Source of the DNA: an uncultured Oscillospiraceae bacterium
GTDB lineage: Bacteria > Bacillota > Clostridia > Oscillospirales > Oscillospiraceae
Assembly: GCA_910584285.1 (NCBI GenBank)
Contig: CAJTYK010000002.1
Span: 62,001-126,000 of the forward strand
Direction: 5' to 3'
Length of the DNA: 64,000 bases
In this document: positions 41,986 to 50,574 of the stretch, piece after piece
How the letters are laid out: every line of letters begins with the position of its first letter
Numbering within the stretch: the first letter of the stretch is position 1
Position numbers and translations under genes: made by a program
Notes under the pieces: model-generated
Databases searched by the model: none
What the model was told of the DNA's origin: nothing
What the model saw: the letters and a program-made list of their open reading frames with translations, nothing else

Positions 41986-44058
41986 CTATGCCCGCTTGAA
42001 CTGCTTTTCCAGCTGCTTTTGCGTCAGCTCAATGGCCACCGGCCGGCCATGGGGGCAGTACTTCACCGCCCCGCTCATCACCAGCCGAACCGTCTCCTCC
42101 AGCTCCGCCTCCCCGGTGCGCCAGCCGCCCTTGATGGCCGCCTTGCAGGCCATGGTGTGGAGCAGCTCGTCCCGGGCGGCGGCGGGATCCGCCGTCCCCG
42201 TCAGCCGCAGGCGGCGGGCCAGCTCCCCCAGGGCGGGCTCGATGTCCCCGGTCTCCAGGTAGTCCGGCGCCGCCCGCACTGCCAGGGCGTTCGAGCCAAA
42301 CTCCTCCACCTCGAAGCCGAACCGGGCCAGCAGCTCGGACCGCTCCAGCAGGAGCTGCCGCTCCTCTGGCGGCAGGGAGAAGGTCACCGGAGTGAGCAGC
42401 TCCTGCACCATGGGCCGGTAGTCCGCCGCCTTGAGCCGGTCAAAGTTGGCCCGCTCGTGGGCGGCGTGCTTGTCGATGAGCAGGGCCTTGTCCCCCTGCT
42501 CCACCAGAATGTACGTGTGGAACAGCTCCCCCCGGATGATCCAGGGTGTCTGCGCCTGCGACACAAGCTCCTCCGGCGGGGCGGGCTGTTCCGGAGCGGG
42601 TGCGGGTTCCGCGTTTTTCTCCTCCACCGGGGCGGGTGCGGGCTCCGGCCGCTCTTCCGGGGCGGAGATGGGCGGTTCCTCCTTTGCCGGGGCGGCCTTT
42701 GGCTTTTGTGTCCGGACGGGCTGGGGCGCGGGCTCTGGCCCCTCGTCCTGCCGGAGCGGGGCGGGCGGTTCCGTTCCGGCGGGGGTCTCCGGAGCCTGCG
42801 GTGGCTCCTTTTCCGGCAGGGGCTCCACCCAGCGGAAGGGGGATTTTTTCTGCTCCGCCGCGGGGGGCTTCCCCTCCAACCGGGCGGGCGCCGCCGGATA
42901 ATCCGGCTGCTTTCCGGGGGCCATGGCCCCCGCCGGCCTAAACCGGGAGGCGGGCATAAACTGCGTCCCGTTCACCCTCCCGCCCCCGTCGTGAAGGGGC
43001 AGGCTGGTCTGGTTGGGGGTGACGGTGTCCGTGGGGCGCACACCCGGAATACTGGCCTGGGGCCGGGTGTGATCCCGATCCAGGGCGGACAGCACCGCGC
43101 CGTACACGGTGGCAAACACCGCCTGCTCCCGCTGGAACTTCACCTCGGTCTTGGTGGGGTGGACGTTCACATCCACCTCGCCGGGTTTCACCGTCAGGTG
43201 GATGACGCAGCCGGGGAATTTGCCCACCAGCTTCTGGTTCTTGTAGGCCTCCTCCACCGCCGCCGTCATGATCCGGCTCTTGATGTACCGCCCGTTGACG
43301 AAAAAGTGCTGGTAGCCCCGGGTACCCCGGCAGCAGGTGGGCAGGGAGGCGAAGCCCTCGGCGCTCATGCCGTCCCCGCTGCCCTTCACGGGCAGGAAGC
43401 CCAGGGCGATGTCCCGGCCCATGACGGCGTAGACGGCGCTTTTCAGCTGGCCGTCCCCGGGGGTGAGCAGCTCCTGCTTCCCGTCCCGGAGGAACTTCAC
43501 CGACAGCTCCGGGTGAGACAGGGCCACCCGCTGCACCACAGCAAACACCGCCGCCCCCTCCGCCGCGTCCTTCTTCAGGAACTTCAACCGGGCGGGGGTG
43601 TTGAAGAACAGCTCCCGCACCGTCATGGTGGTGCCCTTGGGGCAGCCCGCCTCCTCCTGGGCCGTCACCTCCCCGGCCACCACGGTGAGGGCGGCGCCCA
43701 GCGCCTCCTCGTCCGTCCGGGTCAGCAGCTCCACCCGGGACACGGCGGAGATGGCCGCCAGCGCCTCTCCCCGGAAGCCCAGGGTGCCGATGGCCTCCAG
43801 ATCCCGCTCGCCGGAGATCTTGGAGGTGGCGTGGCGCAGGAAGGCGGTGGGGGCCTGGGCCGCCGGGATGCCGCAGCCGTCGTCGGTGACGCGGATCAGG
43901 GACATCCCCCCGTGGGCGATCTCCACCGTGACGGCGGACGCCCCCGCGTCGATGGCGTTTTCCAGCAGCTCCTTCACCACGCTGGCGGGCCGCTCCACCA
44001 CCTCGCCGGCGGCGATCAAGTCCGCTACATGGGGGTCTAATTGTTTTATCTCTGCCAT
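41986..44058 (-). CDS. mutL: DNA mismatch repair protein MutL
   Basis: A 690-residue protein. The N-terminal GHKL ATPase has ENAIDAGA (33-40), TDDGCGIP and GFRGEAL. A Pro/Glu/Ala-rich linker spans about 330-490. The C-terminal dimerisation and endonuclease domain has DKHAAHERANFD in place of DQHAx2Ex4E, MACKAAIKGG and CPHGRP. The Gln-to-Lys and Glu-to-Asp changes in the first motif are worth noting; nicking activity is likely but not certain. The start at 44058 is fixed by GAGG within the dtd gene end. No mutS is in the window, although mutS-mutL pairs are common. Confidence 0.93.
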   Translation of the reverse strand: MAEIKQLDPHVADLIAAGEVVERPASVVKELLENAIDAGASAVTVEIAHGGMSLIRVTDDGCGIPAAQAPTAFLRHATSKISGERDLEAIGTLGFRGEALAAISAVSRVELLTRTDEEALGAALTVVAGEVTAQEEAGCPKGTTMTVRELFFNTPARLKFLKKDAAEGAAVFAVVQRVALSHPELSVKFLRDGKQELLTPGDGQLKSAVYAVMGRDIALGFLPVKGSGDGMSAEGFASLPTCCRGTRGYQHFFVNGRYIKSRIMTAAVEEAYKNQKLVGKFPGCVIHLTVKPGEVDVNVHPTKTEVKFQREQAVFATVYGAVLSALDRDHTRPQASIPGVRPTDTVTPNQTSLPLHDGGGRVNGTQFMPASRFRPAGAMAPGKQPDYPAAPARLEGKPPAAEQKKSPFRWVEPLPEKEPPQAPETPAGTEPPAPLRQDEGPEPAPQPVRTQKPKAAPAKEEPPISAPEERPEPAPAPVEEKNAEPAPAPEQPAPPEELVSQAQTPWIIRGELFHTYILVEQGDKALLIDKHAAHERANFDRLKAADYRPMVQELLTPVTFSLPPEERQLLLERSELLARFGFEVEEFGSNALAVRAAPDYLETGDIEPALGELARRLRLTGTADPAAARDELLHTMACKAAIKGGWRTGEAELEETVRLVMSGAVKYCPHGRPVAIELTQKQLEKQFKRA

Positions 44059-44059
44059 G

Positions 44060-44494
44060 TTATACCTCAAGTAATATGGTGATGGGCCCGTCGTTCTGGG
44101 AGAACACCTGCATCTCCGCCCCGAACTCGCCGTGCTCCACCCGGAAGCCCTTCTCCCGGCAGGCGGCCATAAACCGCTGGTACAGCGGGATGGCCAGGTC
44201 GGGTTTGGCGGCGTGGGAGAACCCCGGCCGGCGGGAGGAGGTGTCGGCGTACAGGGTGAACTGGCTCACCACCAGCAGGGCCCCGCCCACCGCTGCCAGG
44301 TTCAGATTCATCTTACCGTTCTCGTCGTCGAACACCCGCAGGCCGCACACCTTGTCCGCCAGCTTGTCCGCCACGGCCTCGGTGTCCGACCGCCCCACGC
44401 CCAGCAGCACCAGGAAGCCCTGGTCGATGGCCCCGTTGACCTTGTCCTCAATCTCCACCCGGGCGTTCTTCACCCGGGTCACAACCGCTCTCAT
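44060..44494 (-). CDS. dtd: D-aminoacyl-tRNA deacylase
   Basis: A 144-residue cytosolic enzyme that removes D-amino acids (and glycine) from mischarged tRNA. It shows the SQFTLYAD motif near residue 80 and the C-terminal NDGPITILLE, the counterpart of the family's N-x-GPVT motif. Length matches the family. Its ATG overlaps the stop of the SdpI-like gene by 4 bp, and its end carries the mutL ribosome site. Confidence 0.93.
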   Translation of the reverse strand: MRAVVTRVKNARVEIEDKVNGAIDQGFLVLLGVGRSDTEAVADKLADKVCGLRVFDDENGKMNLNLAAVGGALLVVSQFTLYADTSSRRPGFSHAAKPDLAIPLYQRFMAACREKGFRVEHGEFGAEMQVFSQNDGPITILLEV

Positions 44495-44895
44495 GGCTGA
44501 TCCTCCTTATACAATCTGCGCCCGCTCTCGTCAAAATTCTCCTTCAGCGCCCGCTCCACCGGGAGCATGGACAGCAGCAGCAAGGCCACCTCCACCACCG
44601 TGATGGGCAGGCTCCACAGGCACATCCCGTCCACGGTGGGGCACAGCAGGGTCAGCGCCTGACCCACCACCACCGGCGGCACCATGGCGAACCCCCATCG
44701 GCCCCACACCTGCCCCATCTTCCGCTGGGCGAAGTCCCAGGCCTCCCGGCTTTTCATGGAGCGGGCGGTGCGGTAGCCGAACCATGCGTTAGGTTCCCTG
44801 GGCGGGTTGGCCTGAAACCGCCGCCCGTACCAGATCGCCACCGCCGGGATAATCAGATTGCACACCAGCATGAAAATCCACATTCCCAGTTTCAT
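44491..44895 (-). CDS. SdpI-like small membrane protein
   Basis: A 134-residue membrane protein with three to four hydrophobic segments: residues 5-22, and two between about 70 and 115. NAWFGYRTARSMKSREAWDFAQRKMG is the conserved SdpI/YhfL-type segment found before the second membrane helix. In Bacillus SdpI gives immunity to the SdpC toxin, but most relatives have no known role. The ATG at 44895 follows AAGGAGGG. It starts the operon with dtd, mutL and GNAT. Confidence 0.75.
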   Translation of the reverse strand: MKLGMWIFMLVCNLIIPAVAIWYGRRFQANPPREPNAWFGYRTARSMKSREAWDFAQRKMGQVWGRWGFAMVPPVVVGQALTLLCPTVDGMCLWSLPITVVEVALLLLSMLPVERALKENFDESGRRLYKEDQP

Positions 44896-44916
44896 GGCAC
44901 GCCCTCCTTTTTTCCC

Positions 44917-44945
44917 ATTATACACCCAACCCCCGGCCCTGTCAT
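44917..44945 (-). promoter_or_regulatory. Promoter of the SdpI-dtd-mutL-GNAT operon
   Basis: ATGACA (44940-44945) and a perfect TATAAT (44917-44922) are 17 bases apart on the minus strand, about 20 bases before the SdpI start codon. Confidence 0.7.
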
Positions 44946-44972
44946 TCTTTTTTTCGCCTGCCCATTCCGCCG

Positions 44973-45001
44973 TTGAAACCCCCGGCCAAATATGGTACAC
45001 T
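44973..45001 (+). promoter_or_regulatory. Promoter of the mutY-tdk operon
   Basis: TTGAAA (44973-44978) and TACACT (44996-45001) are 17 bases apart. With the divergent promoter at 44917-44945 this makes a compact bidirectional control region. Confidence 0.68.
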
Positions 45002-45029
45002 GGTTTCAAACAACCCAAGGAGGCCCGTC

Positions 45030-46082
45030 GTGAACCCATTGGACAAGCTGCCCCTCCCCTTGCTGGAGTGGTTCCGGGACAACGCCCGCTCCCTGCCCTG
45101 GCGGGACGACCCCACCCCCTACCACGTTTGGTTGTCGGAGATCATGCTCCAGCAGACCCGGGTGGCGGCGGTGCTGGACTACTACCGGCGCTTTCTGGAG
45201 GAGGCATCGGATGTGCCCGCCCTGGCCGCCCTGCCCGAGGATCGGCTGCTGAAGCTGTGGCAGGGGCTGGGCTATTACAACCGGGCCCGGAACCTGCAAA
45301 AGGCCGCCCAAGTGATTGTGGAGCAGTATGGCGGCGTGTTCCCATCGGACTACGCCGCGGTGCGCGCCCTGCCCGGTGTGGGGGACTACACCGCCGGGGC
45401 GGTCTGCTCCATCGCCTTCGGGCAGGCGGTGCCCGCCGTGGACGGCAACGTGCTGCGGGTGTACGCCCGCCTCTGCGGGGACGATGGGGACATCGCCAGC
45501 CCCCAGATGAAGAAGCGGGTCACCCAGGCCATCCAAGCCGCAATCCCCCTACACGCGCCGGGGACGTTCAATCAGGCCCTCATGGAGCTGGGGGCCACGG
45601 TGTGCCTGCCCAACGGTGCGCCCCTGTGCGATATCTGCCCCGCCAAGGGCTTCTGCGCCGCCCTGGCCCAGGATCGGGTGGGGGAGCTGCCCGTCAAGGC
45701 CCCCAAGAAGCCCCGCCGGGTGGAGGAGCGCACCGTCTGGCTGATTTTCCTGGGAAATACCGTGGCCCTCCGCCGCCGCCCGGACAAAGGGCTGCTGGCG
45801 GGGCTGTGGGAGTTCCCCCATGAGCCAGGGGACGGCCCCCTGCCACCGGACTGGGGCGTCGTCCCGCTGTCAGACGAGTACGCCGGACAGACAAAGCACA
45901 TCTTCACCCATGTGGAGTGGCGCATGACTGTGCGGCTCGTCCAAACGGAGTCGAACAAGCTGCCCCCCGGCTGGGTGTGGGCTGGACGGGGGGAGCTGGA
46001 ACAGACCTACGCCGTCCCCAACGCCTTCGCCCGGGCGCTGGAGCTGGCCCGGGAACAACTCAAAGAGACGAGGATGGATTGA
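45030..46082 (+). CDS. mutY: A/G-specific adenine DNA glycosylase
   Basis: A 350-residue base-excision repair enzyme. It has the HhH-GPD motif around LPGVGDYTAGAV with the catalytic Asp in PAVDGNVLR, and a [4Fe-4S] motif CLPNGAPLCDICPAKGFC with a C-x7-C first spacing. A C-terminal Nudix-like domain recognises 8-oxoG. Start is the GTG at 45030, 6 bases after AAGGAGG; an upstream in-frame ATG overlaps the promoter. It heads an operon with tdk, a radical SAM gene and a DUF2804 gene. Confidence 0.93.
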   Translation: MNPLDKLPLPLLEWFRDNARSLPWRDDPTPYHVWLSEIMLQQTRVAAVLDYYRRFLEEASDVPALAALPEDRLLKLWQGLGYYNRARNLQKAAQVIVEQYGGVFPSDYAAVRALPGVGDYTAGAVCSIAFGQAVPAVDGNVLRVYARLCGDDGDIASPQMKKRVTQAIQAAIPLHAPGTFNQALMELGATVCLPNGAPLCDICPAKGFCAALAQDRVGELPVKAPKKPRRVEERTVWLIFLGNTVALRRRPDKGLLAGLWEFPHEPGDGPLPPDWGVVPLSDEYAGQTKHIFTHVEWRMTVRLVQTESNKLPPGWVWAGRGELEQTYAVPNAFARALELAREQLKETRMD

Positions 46083-46083
46083 C

Positions 46084-46668
46084 ATGGCAAAGCTGTATTT
46101 CCGCTACGGCGTGATGGGCTCCAGCAAGTCCGCCAACGCGCTGATGGTGCGGTATAACTACGAGGAGCGGGGCCAGCGGGCCCTGATGGTGAAGCCCACC
46201 CTGGATCAGCGGGAGGGGGAGCGGGTGGTGAACTCCCGCATGGGGCTGTGCCACCCCTGCATCTGGTTCGAGGAGCTGGAGCAAATGTCATCGGATGAGA
46301 TCAAAGGCTGGCAGTGCGTCATCGTGGACGAGGCCCAGTTTCTCACCCGGGAACAGGTGTATTTTCTCACCGAGCTGGTGGACGCGCTGAACGTGCCGGT
46401 GATCTGCTATGGCCTGCGGGCGGACTTCAGCGGGCGGCTGTTCCCCGGCTCGGAGGCCCTGCTGGCCTGGGCAGACATCATCGAGGAGGTCAAAACCATC
46501 TGCTGGTGCGGCCGGAAGGCCACCTGCAACGCCCGCTTTGACGAAAACGGCGTGGTGCTCAAGGAGGGGGAGCAGGTGGTGCTGGGGGCCAACGACTGCT
46601 ACATCGGCCTGTGCCGTCGCCACTGGAAGGAAGGCAACCTGGGCCCGGACTGGAAGAACGCCCTATGA
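46084..46668 (+). CDS. tdk: Thymidine kinase
   Basis: A 194-residue type II thymidine kinase that salvages thymidine with ATP. The P-loop reads GVMGSSKS (9-16), the catalytic Glu is E83 in VDEAQF, and a structural zinc site is formed by CWCGRKATC and the later GLCRRHW. It starts 1 bp after the mutY stop and overlaps the following radical SAM gene by 4 bp. Confidence 0.93.
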   Translation: MAKLYFRYGVMGSSKSANALMVRYNYEERGQRALMVKPTLDQREGERVVNSRMGLCHPCIWFEELEQMSSDEIKGWQCVIVDEAQFLTREQVYFLTELVDALNVPVICYGLRADFSGRLFPGSEALLAWADIIEEVKTICWCGRKATCNARFDENGVVLKEGEQVVLGANDCYIGLCRRHWKEGNLGPDWKNAL

Positions 46669-47543
46669 TCTGTTCCCTCTGCCCCCGCCGGTGCGCCGCC
46701 CTCCGGGACGACACCCACGGGGAGGGCTTCTGCCAGATGCCCGCCAACCCCGTGTGCGCCCGGGCCGCCCTCCACCTGTGGGAGGAGCCCTGTATTTCCG
46801 GGGGAACCGGGGCGGGGACGGTGTTTTTCTCCGGCTGCACCCTGGGCTGCGTGTTCTGCCAGAACGCCCCCATCAGCCGGGAGGGTTTCGGTAAGCCCCT
46901 GACGGATGACGAGCTGTACGCCGTCTTTCAGCGGCTGGCGGATCAGGGGGCCTCCTGTATTGAGCTGGTCACCCCCACCCACTTTACCCACGCCCTGGCC
47001 CGGGTGCTGGAGCGGCCCGTCCCCGGGGGCCTGCCCGTGGTGTGGAACAGCGGCGGCTACGAACGGGCGGAGACGCTGCGCGCCCTGGAGGGAAAGGTGG
47101 ACGTATACCTGCCTGACCTCAAATACCTCACCCCCGCTCTGTCGGCGCGGTACTCCGGGGCGGCGGACTACCCCGAAGCCGCCCAGGCCGCCATTTTGGA
47201 GATGGTCCGCCAACGGGGGCCCGTCCGGCTGGAGGGCGGCCTGCTGAAAAGCGGCGTGCTGATCCGGCACCTGATTCTACCGGGGCAGGTCAACGAGGCC
47301 AAGCGGGTGATGGACTGGGTGGCGGACGCCTTCCCGGCCGGAGCGGTGCTGTTCTCTCTCATGGCCCAATACACCCCGGTGGGGACGCTGGACGGCTTCC
47401 CGGAGCTGTGCCGCCCCCTGCGCCCCTCCGAGCTGCGCATCGCTCGGGAGTACATGGAGAACCTGGGGCTGGCGGGCTATGTCCAGGAGTTGTCCAGCGC
47501 CGGGACGGACTGTATCCCCGCCTTTGATCTGACGGGACTTTGA
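46665..47543 (+). CDS. Radical SAM protein of the PflX/COG1313 group
   Basis: A 292-residue radical SAM protein. The SAM cluster motif is CTLGCVFC (C58, C62, C65), preceded by an N-terminal Cys-rich segment CSLCPRRC (3-10) with C23 and C31 that could hold another metal site. It resembles pyruvate-formate-lyase activases and the uncharacterised PflX group. No glycyl radical enzyme gene is adjacent, so its partner is unknown. The ATG at 46665 overlaps the tdk stop (ATGA). Confidence 0.82.
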   Translation: MICSLCPRRCAALRDDTHGEGFCQMPANPVCARAALHLWEEPCISGGTGAGTVFFSGCTLGCVFCQNAPISREGFGKPLTDDELYAVFQRLADQGASCIELVTPTHFTHALARVLERPVPGGLPVVWNSGGYERAETLRALEGKVDVYLPDLKYLTPALSARYSGAADYPEAAQAAILEMVRQRGPVRLEGGLLKSGVLIRHLILPGQVNEAKRVMDWVADAFPAGAVLFSLMAQYTPVGTLDGFPELCRPLRPSELRIAREYMENLGLAGYVQELSSAGTDCIPAFDLTGL

Positions 47544-47562
47544 TTCTTTAGGAGGTGCTCTG

Positions 47563-48594
47563 ATGCAGGTCGAGATCACGCAAGCCATCCCCCTGCTGGA
47601 CGAACAGGGGAATCTCACTCAGCCGGGGTATGCCAAGCGGCTGCTGCCGGTGTATGACCGGACGAGGGTGCGGGGCGGCCTCACCCGCCTGAAGGAGTGG
47701 GACTACTACTACATCGGCAACGACCGCTACGGCGTGGCCCTCACTGTGGCGGACAACAGCTATATGGGGCTGGACTCCATCTCCTTCCTCTCCTTTGAGG
47801 GCAGGCCCTGGGAGATCACCAAAAGCCCCATGTCCGTGTTCCCCATGGGCCGCACCGGCCTGCCGTCCACGTCGGCGGAGGGGATCACCGCCAGCTCCGG
47901 CAAACGCCACGCCCTGCTGTTCCAGGCGGCGGACGGCCAGCGGAACCTCACCGCCCACATGGACAGGTTCCGGGGGCAGGAGCCCATCGACGTCCACCTC
48001 ACCCTGACGGACGAGCCGGAGGAGTCCATGGTGATCTGCACCCCCTTCCCCAAGCCGGGGCACTTCTATTTCAATCAGAAGATCAACTGTATGCGGGCCC
48101 AGGGGACGGTGCGGATCGGGGACGATCTGTACCTGTTCAACCGGTCGGACTCCTTCGCCGTGCTGGACTGGGGCCGGGGCGTGTGGACATATCACAACAC
48201 CTGGTACTGGGGCTCCGCCTCCGGCCTGGTGGACGGGGCGGACTTCGGCTTCAACATCGGCTACGGCTTTGGGGACACCTCCGCCGCCACGGAGAATATG
48301 CTCTTTTACGAGGGCAAGGCCCATAAGCTGTCCAAAGTGGACTTCGGTATCCCCCTGCGGAACGGGAAGGAGTGCTGGATGCGGGCGTGGAGCATGACCA
48401 GCGATGACGGCCGGTTTGAGATGGAGTTCGTCCCGGTGCTCGACCGGGCGTCTTGCACCGATGTGAAGCTGATCAAGAGCGACCAGCACCAGGTGTTCGG
48501 CCGCTTCACCGGCACGGCGGTGCTGGACGACGGGACCCGGCTGGAGGTCAAGGATCTGATGGGCTTCGCGGAAAAGGTGGAGAACAAGTGGTAA
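47563..48594 (+). CDS. DUF2804 family protein
   Basis: A 343-residue soluble protein of the DUF2804 family. It has the typical YDRTRVRGGL N-terminal segment, DYYYIG, the middle CTPFPKPGHFYFNQKINCM and VWTYHNTWYWGSASG. The family has a lipocalin-like or tocopherol-cyclase-like beta fold by analogy, and no proven function. It has a strong AGGAGG at 47551 and is the last gene of the mutY operon, followed by a terminator. Confidence 0.8.
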   Translation: MQVEITQAIPLLDEQGNLTQPGYAKRLLPVYDRTRVRGGLTRLKEWDYYYIGNDRYGVALTVADNSYMGLDSISFLSFEGRPWEITKSPMSVFPMGRTGLPSTSAEGITASSGKRHALLFQAADGQRNLTAHMDRFRGQEPIDVHLTLTDEPEESMVICTPFPKPGHFYFNQKINCMRAQGTVRIGDDLYLFNRSDSFAVLDWGRGVWTYHNTWYWGSASGLVDGADFGFNIGYGFGDTSAATENMLFYEGKAHKLSKVDFGIPLRNGKECWMRAWSMTSDDGRFEMEFVPVLDRASCTDVKLIKSDQHQVFGRFTGTAVLDDGTRLEVKDLMGFAEKVENKW

Positions 48595-48630
48595 AAAAGG
48601 GCCCGGACGGAAGCTCGCCCGGGCCCTTTT
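48595..48630. terminator. Terminator between DUF2804 and methyltransferase genes (convergent)
   Basis: AAAAGGGCCCGG pairs with CCGGGCCCTTTT around a 12-base loop. The A and T flanks make it usable in both directions. It lies 48 bp from the stop of the convergent methyltransferase gene. Confidence 0.85.
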
Positions 48631-48678
48631 GTGCTTGCAATCACAGCGGGAGGCTGACGTTCAGCTTCCCGCCTTTCT

Positions 48679-49470
48679 TCACGCCCCCGCGATCCGCTCC
48701 TCCAGCCTCCGCCGGGACAGCTCCAAATACGTCTCCTCGCTGTCGATCCCGATATACCGCCGCCCCAGAGCCTTGGCCGCCACCCCGGTGGACGAGCTGC
48801 CGCAGAAGGGATCCAGCACCAGATCCCCGGGCAGGCTGGCCGCCTCGATGATCCGCTCCAGCAGGTACAGCGGCTTCTGGGTGGGGTGCCGTCCCTGCTG
48901 CTTCTCCCCCGGCGGGGTGAGAGGGCCCGTCCACACGTCCTTCATCTGCCTGCCGCCGTTGCGCTCCTTCATCAGCTCGTAGTTGAACAGGTGCTTTGCC
49001 CCTTTTTCGTCCTTCTGGGCCCAGATCACCGTCTCCGTGCTGTGGGTGAAGCACCGGCAGGCCAGGTTGGGGGGCGGGTTGGTCTTTTCCCAGGTAATAT
49101 TGTTGAGGATTTTGAACCCCTCCTGCTCCAGCGCCATGCCGATGCTGTAGATGTTGTGGAGGGTGCCGCTGATCCAGATGGTGCCGTTGGGGGCAAGCAC
49201 CTGACGGCACAGTTTGATCCACCGCCGGTTGAAGCGGTGCTTGTCCGCCAGGGTGGGGGCCTTGTCCCAGTCCCCCTTGTCCACCGACACCATTTTTCCC
49301 CCCTGGCAGGTGATCCCGCCGTTGCTCAGGAAATAGGGCGGGTCGGCAAACACCAGATCCACGCAGCCGGGGCGGATCTTTTTCAGCAGCGTGAGGGTGT
49401 CCCCCAGCAGCAGCAGTTCGTTGTCCGTCTCATAGTAGGGCGTGACGCGGCCCTTCAGGTATTCTCTCAT
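48679..49470 (-). CDS. DpnA-like N6-adenine DNA methyltransferase (orphan)
   Basis: A 263-residue beta-class methyltransferase: catalytic DPPYFLSN (43-50) comes before the SAM-binding DPFCGSSSTG (220-229). The segments DPPYFLSNGGI, VSVDKGDWDK and ISGTLHNIYSIGMALEQEG match my memory of DpnA, the second GATC adenine methylase of the DpnII system, very closely. No restriction endonuclease gene lies next to it, so it appears as a solitary methylase, last in the mtnA transcript. GATC specificity is inference. The ATG at 49470 follows AGGAG. Confidence 0.85.
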   Translation of the reverse strand: MREYLKGRVTPYYETDNELLLLGDTLTLLKKIRPGCVDLVFADPPYFLSNGGITCQGGKMVSVDKGDWDKAPTLADKHRFNRRWIKLCRQVLAPNGTIWISGTLHNIYSIGMALEQEGFKILNNITWEKTNPPPNLACRCFTHSTETVIWAQKDEKGAKHLFNYELMKERNGGRQMKDVWTGPLTPPGEKQQGRHPTQKPLYLLERIIEAASLPGDLVLDPFCGSSSTGVAAKALGRRYIGIDSEETYLELSRRRLEERIAGA

Positions 49471-49514
49471 GGAAAAGCTCCTGTCTGTCTAAAATGGCCG
49501 GTCAGCCGCCCCCG

Positions 49515-50573
49515 TCAAAATCCGAATTCCCGGAACGCCTTGTCAAAGGGCGGATAGGCGATCCCCTTCTCGGTGATAAACCCGGTCACCAGCCGGTGAT
49601 CCGTCACGTCGAAGGCGGGGTTGTCCACCTTCACCCCCTCCGGAGCCATGCGGTGGGCGTACCACAGCTCGGTGACCTCCTGGGGCGGGCGCTCCTCGAT
49701 GGGGATCTCCTCCCCCCGGGCCAGCCCCATATCGATGGTGGACGAGGGGGCGCACACATAGAAGGGGATGCCGTAGTGCCGGGCCAGGATGGCCACGCCG
49801 CTGGTGCCGATCTTGTTGGCGAAGTCCCCGTTGGCGCACACCCGGTCGCAGCCCACAAACACGATGTCCACTTTGCCCTTGGCCATGGTGGCGGAGGCCA
49901 TGTTGTCGCAGATCAGGGTGGTGTCCACCCCGGCGGACTGGAGCTCAAAGGCGGTGAGCCGCGCCCCTTGCAGGAGGGGCCGTGTCTCGTCGCAGTACAC
50001 CCGCAGATCCCCCCAGCCCGCCTCCAGGGCGGCGTAAATGGGGGCCAGGGCGGTGCCGTACTTGGCGGTGGCCAGCGTCCCGGCGTTACAGTGGGTGAGG
50101 ATGCCGTCCCCGGGCCGCAGCAGGCCCAGGCCAAACTGCCCGATGGCCCGGCTGATGGCGATGTCCTCCTCCCGGATGGCGTCCGCCTCCCGCCGCAGCA
50201 GGGCCTTGACCTCCGTCACGGGCAGGGCCCGGTTCTGCTCCGCCGCACCCAGCATCCGCGCCAGCGCCCAAGACAGGTTGACGGCGGTGGGCCGGGAGGC
50301 GTTGAGCTTATCCGCCACCTGCCGCAGGGAGGACAGGAGGTCCCCCATGTTCTCCGTTTCCAGCCCCAGGGCCGCCAGGTACAGCCCATAGGCCGCCGCC
50401 ACCCCGATGGCCGGGGCCCCCCGCACCCGCAGGGCGCGGATGGCCTCCACAATCTCGTCCGTCTCCGTCAGGGACAGGTACTTGACCTCCCCCGGCAGCA
50501 GGGTCTGATCCAGTATCACCAGCGCCCGTCCGTCCGCGGACAGGGCCGCGCTCTCCAGCGTCAGCGGATCCAT
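49515..50573 (-). CDS. mtnA: S-methyl-5-thioribose-1-phosphate isomerase
   Basis: A 352-residue isomerase of the eIF2B-like fold. Conserved RVRGAPAIG, THCNAGTLAT with the catalytic Cys, and GCDRVCANGDFANKIGT with the catalytic Asp identify MtnA. It converts methylthioribose-1-phosphate to the ribulose form in methionine salvage, or the 5-deoxyribose analogue in the dihydroxyacetone-phosphate shunt. No mtnK, mtnB or aldolase partner is adjacent. Gene order with an amino acid ABC transporter upstream (1 bp after the binding protein) links it to sulfur amino acids. Confidence 0.9.
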   Translation of the reverse strand: MDPLTLESAALSADGRALVILDQTLLPGEVKYLSLTETDEIVEAIRALRVRGAPAIGVAAAYGLYLAALGLETENMGDLLSSLRQVADKLNASRPTAVNLSWALARMLGAAEQNRALPVTEVKALLRREADAIREEDIAISRAIGQFGLGLLRPGDGILTHCNAGTLATAKYGTALAPIYAALEAGWGDLRVYCDETRPLLQGARLTAFELQSAGVDTTLICDNMASATMAKGKVDIVFVGCDRVCANGDFANKIGTSGVAILARHYGIPFYVCAPSSTIDMGLARGEEIPIEERPPQEVTELWYAHRMAPEGVKVDNPAFDVTDHRLVTGFITEKGIAYPPFDKAFREFGF

Positions 50574-50574
50574 G

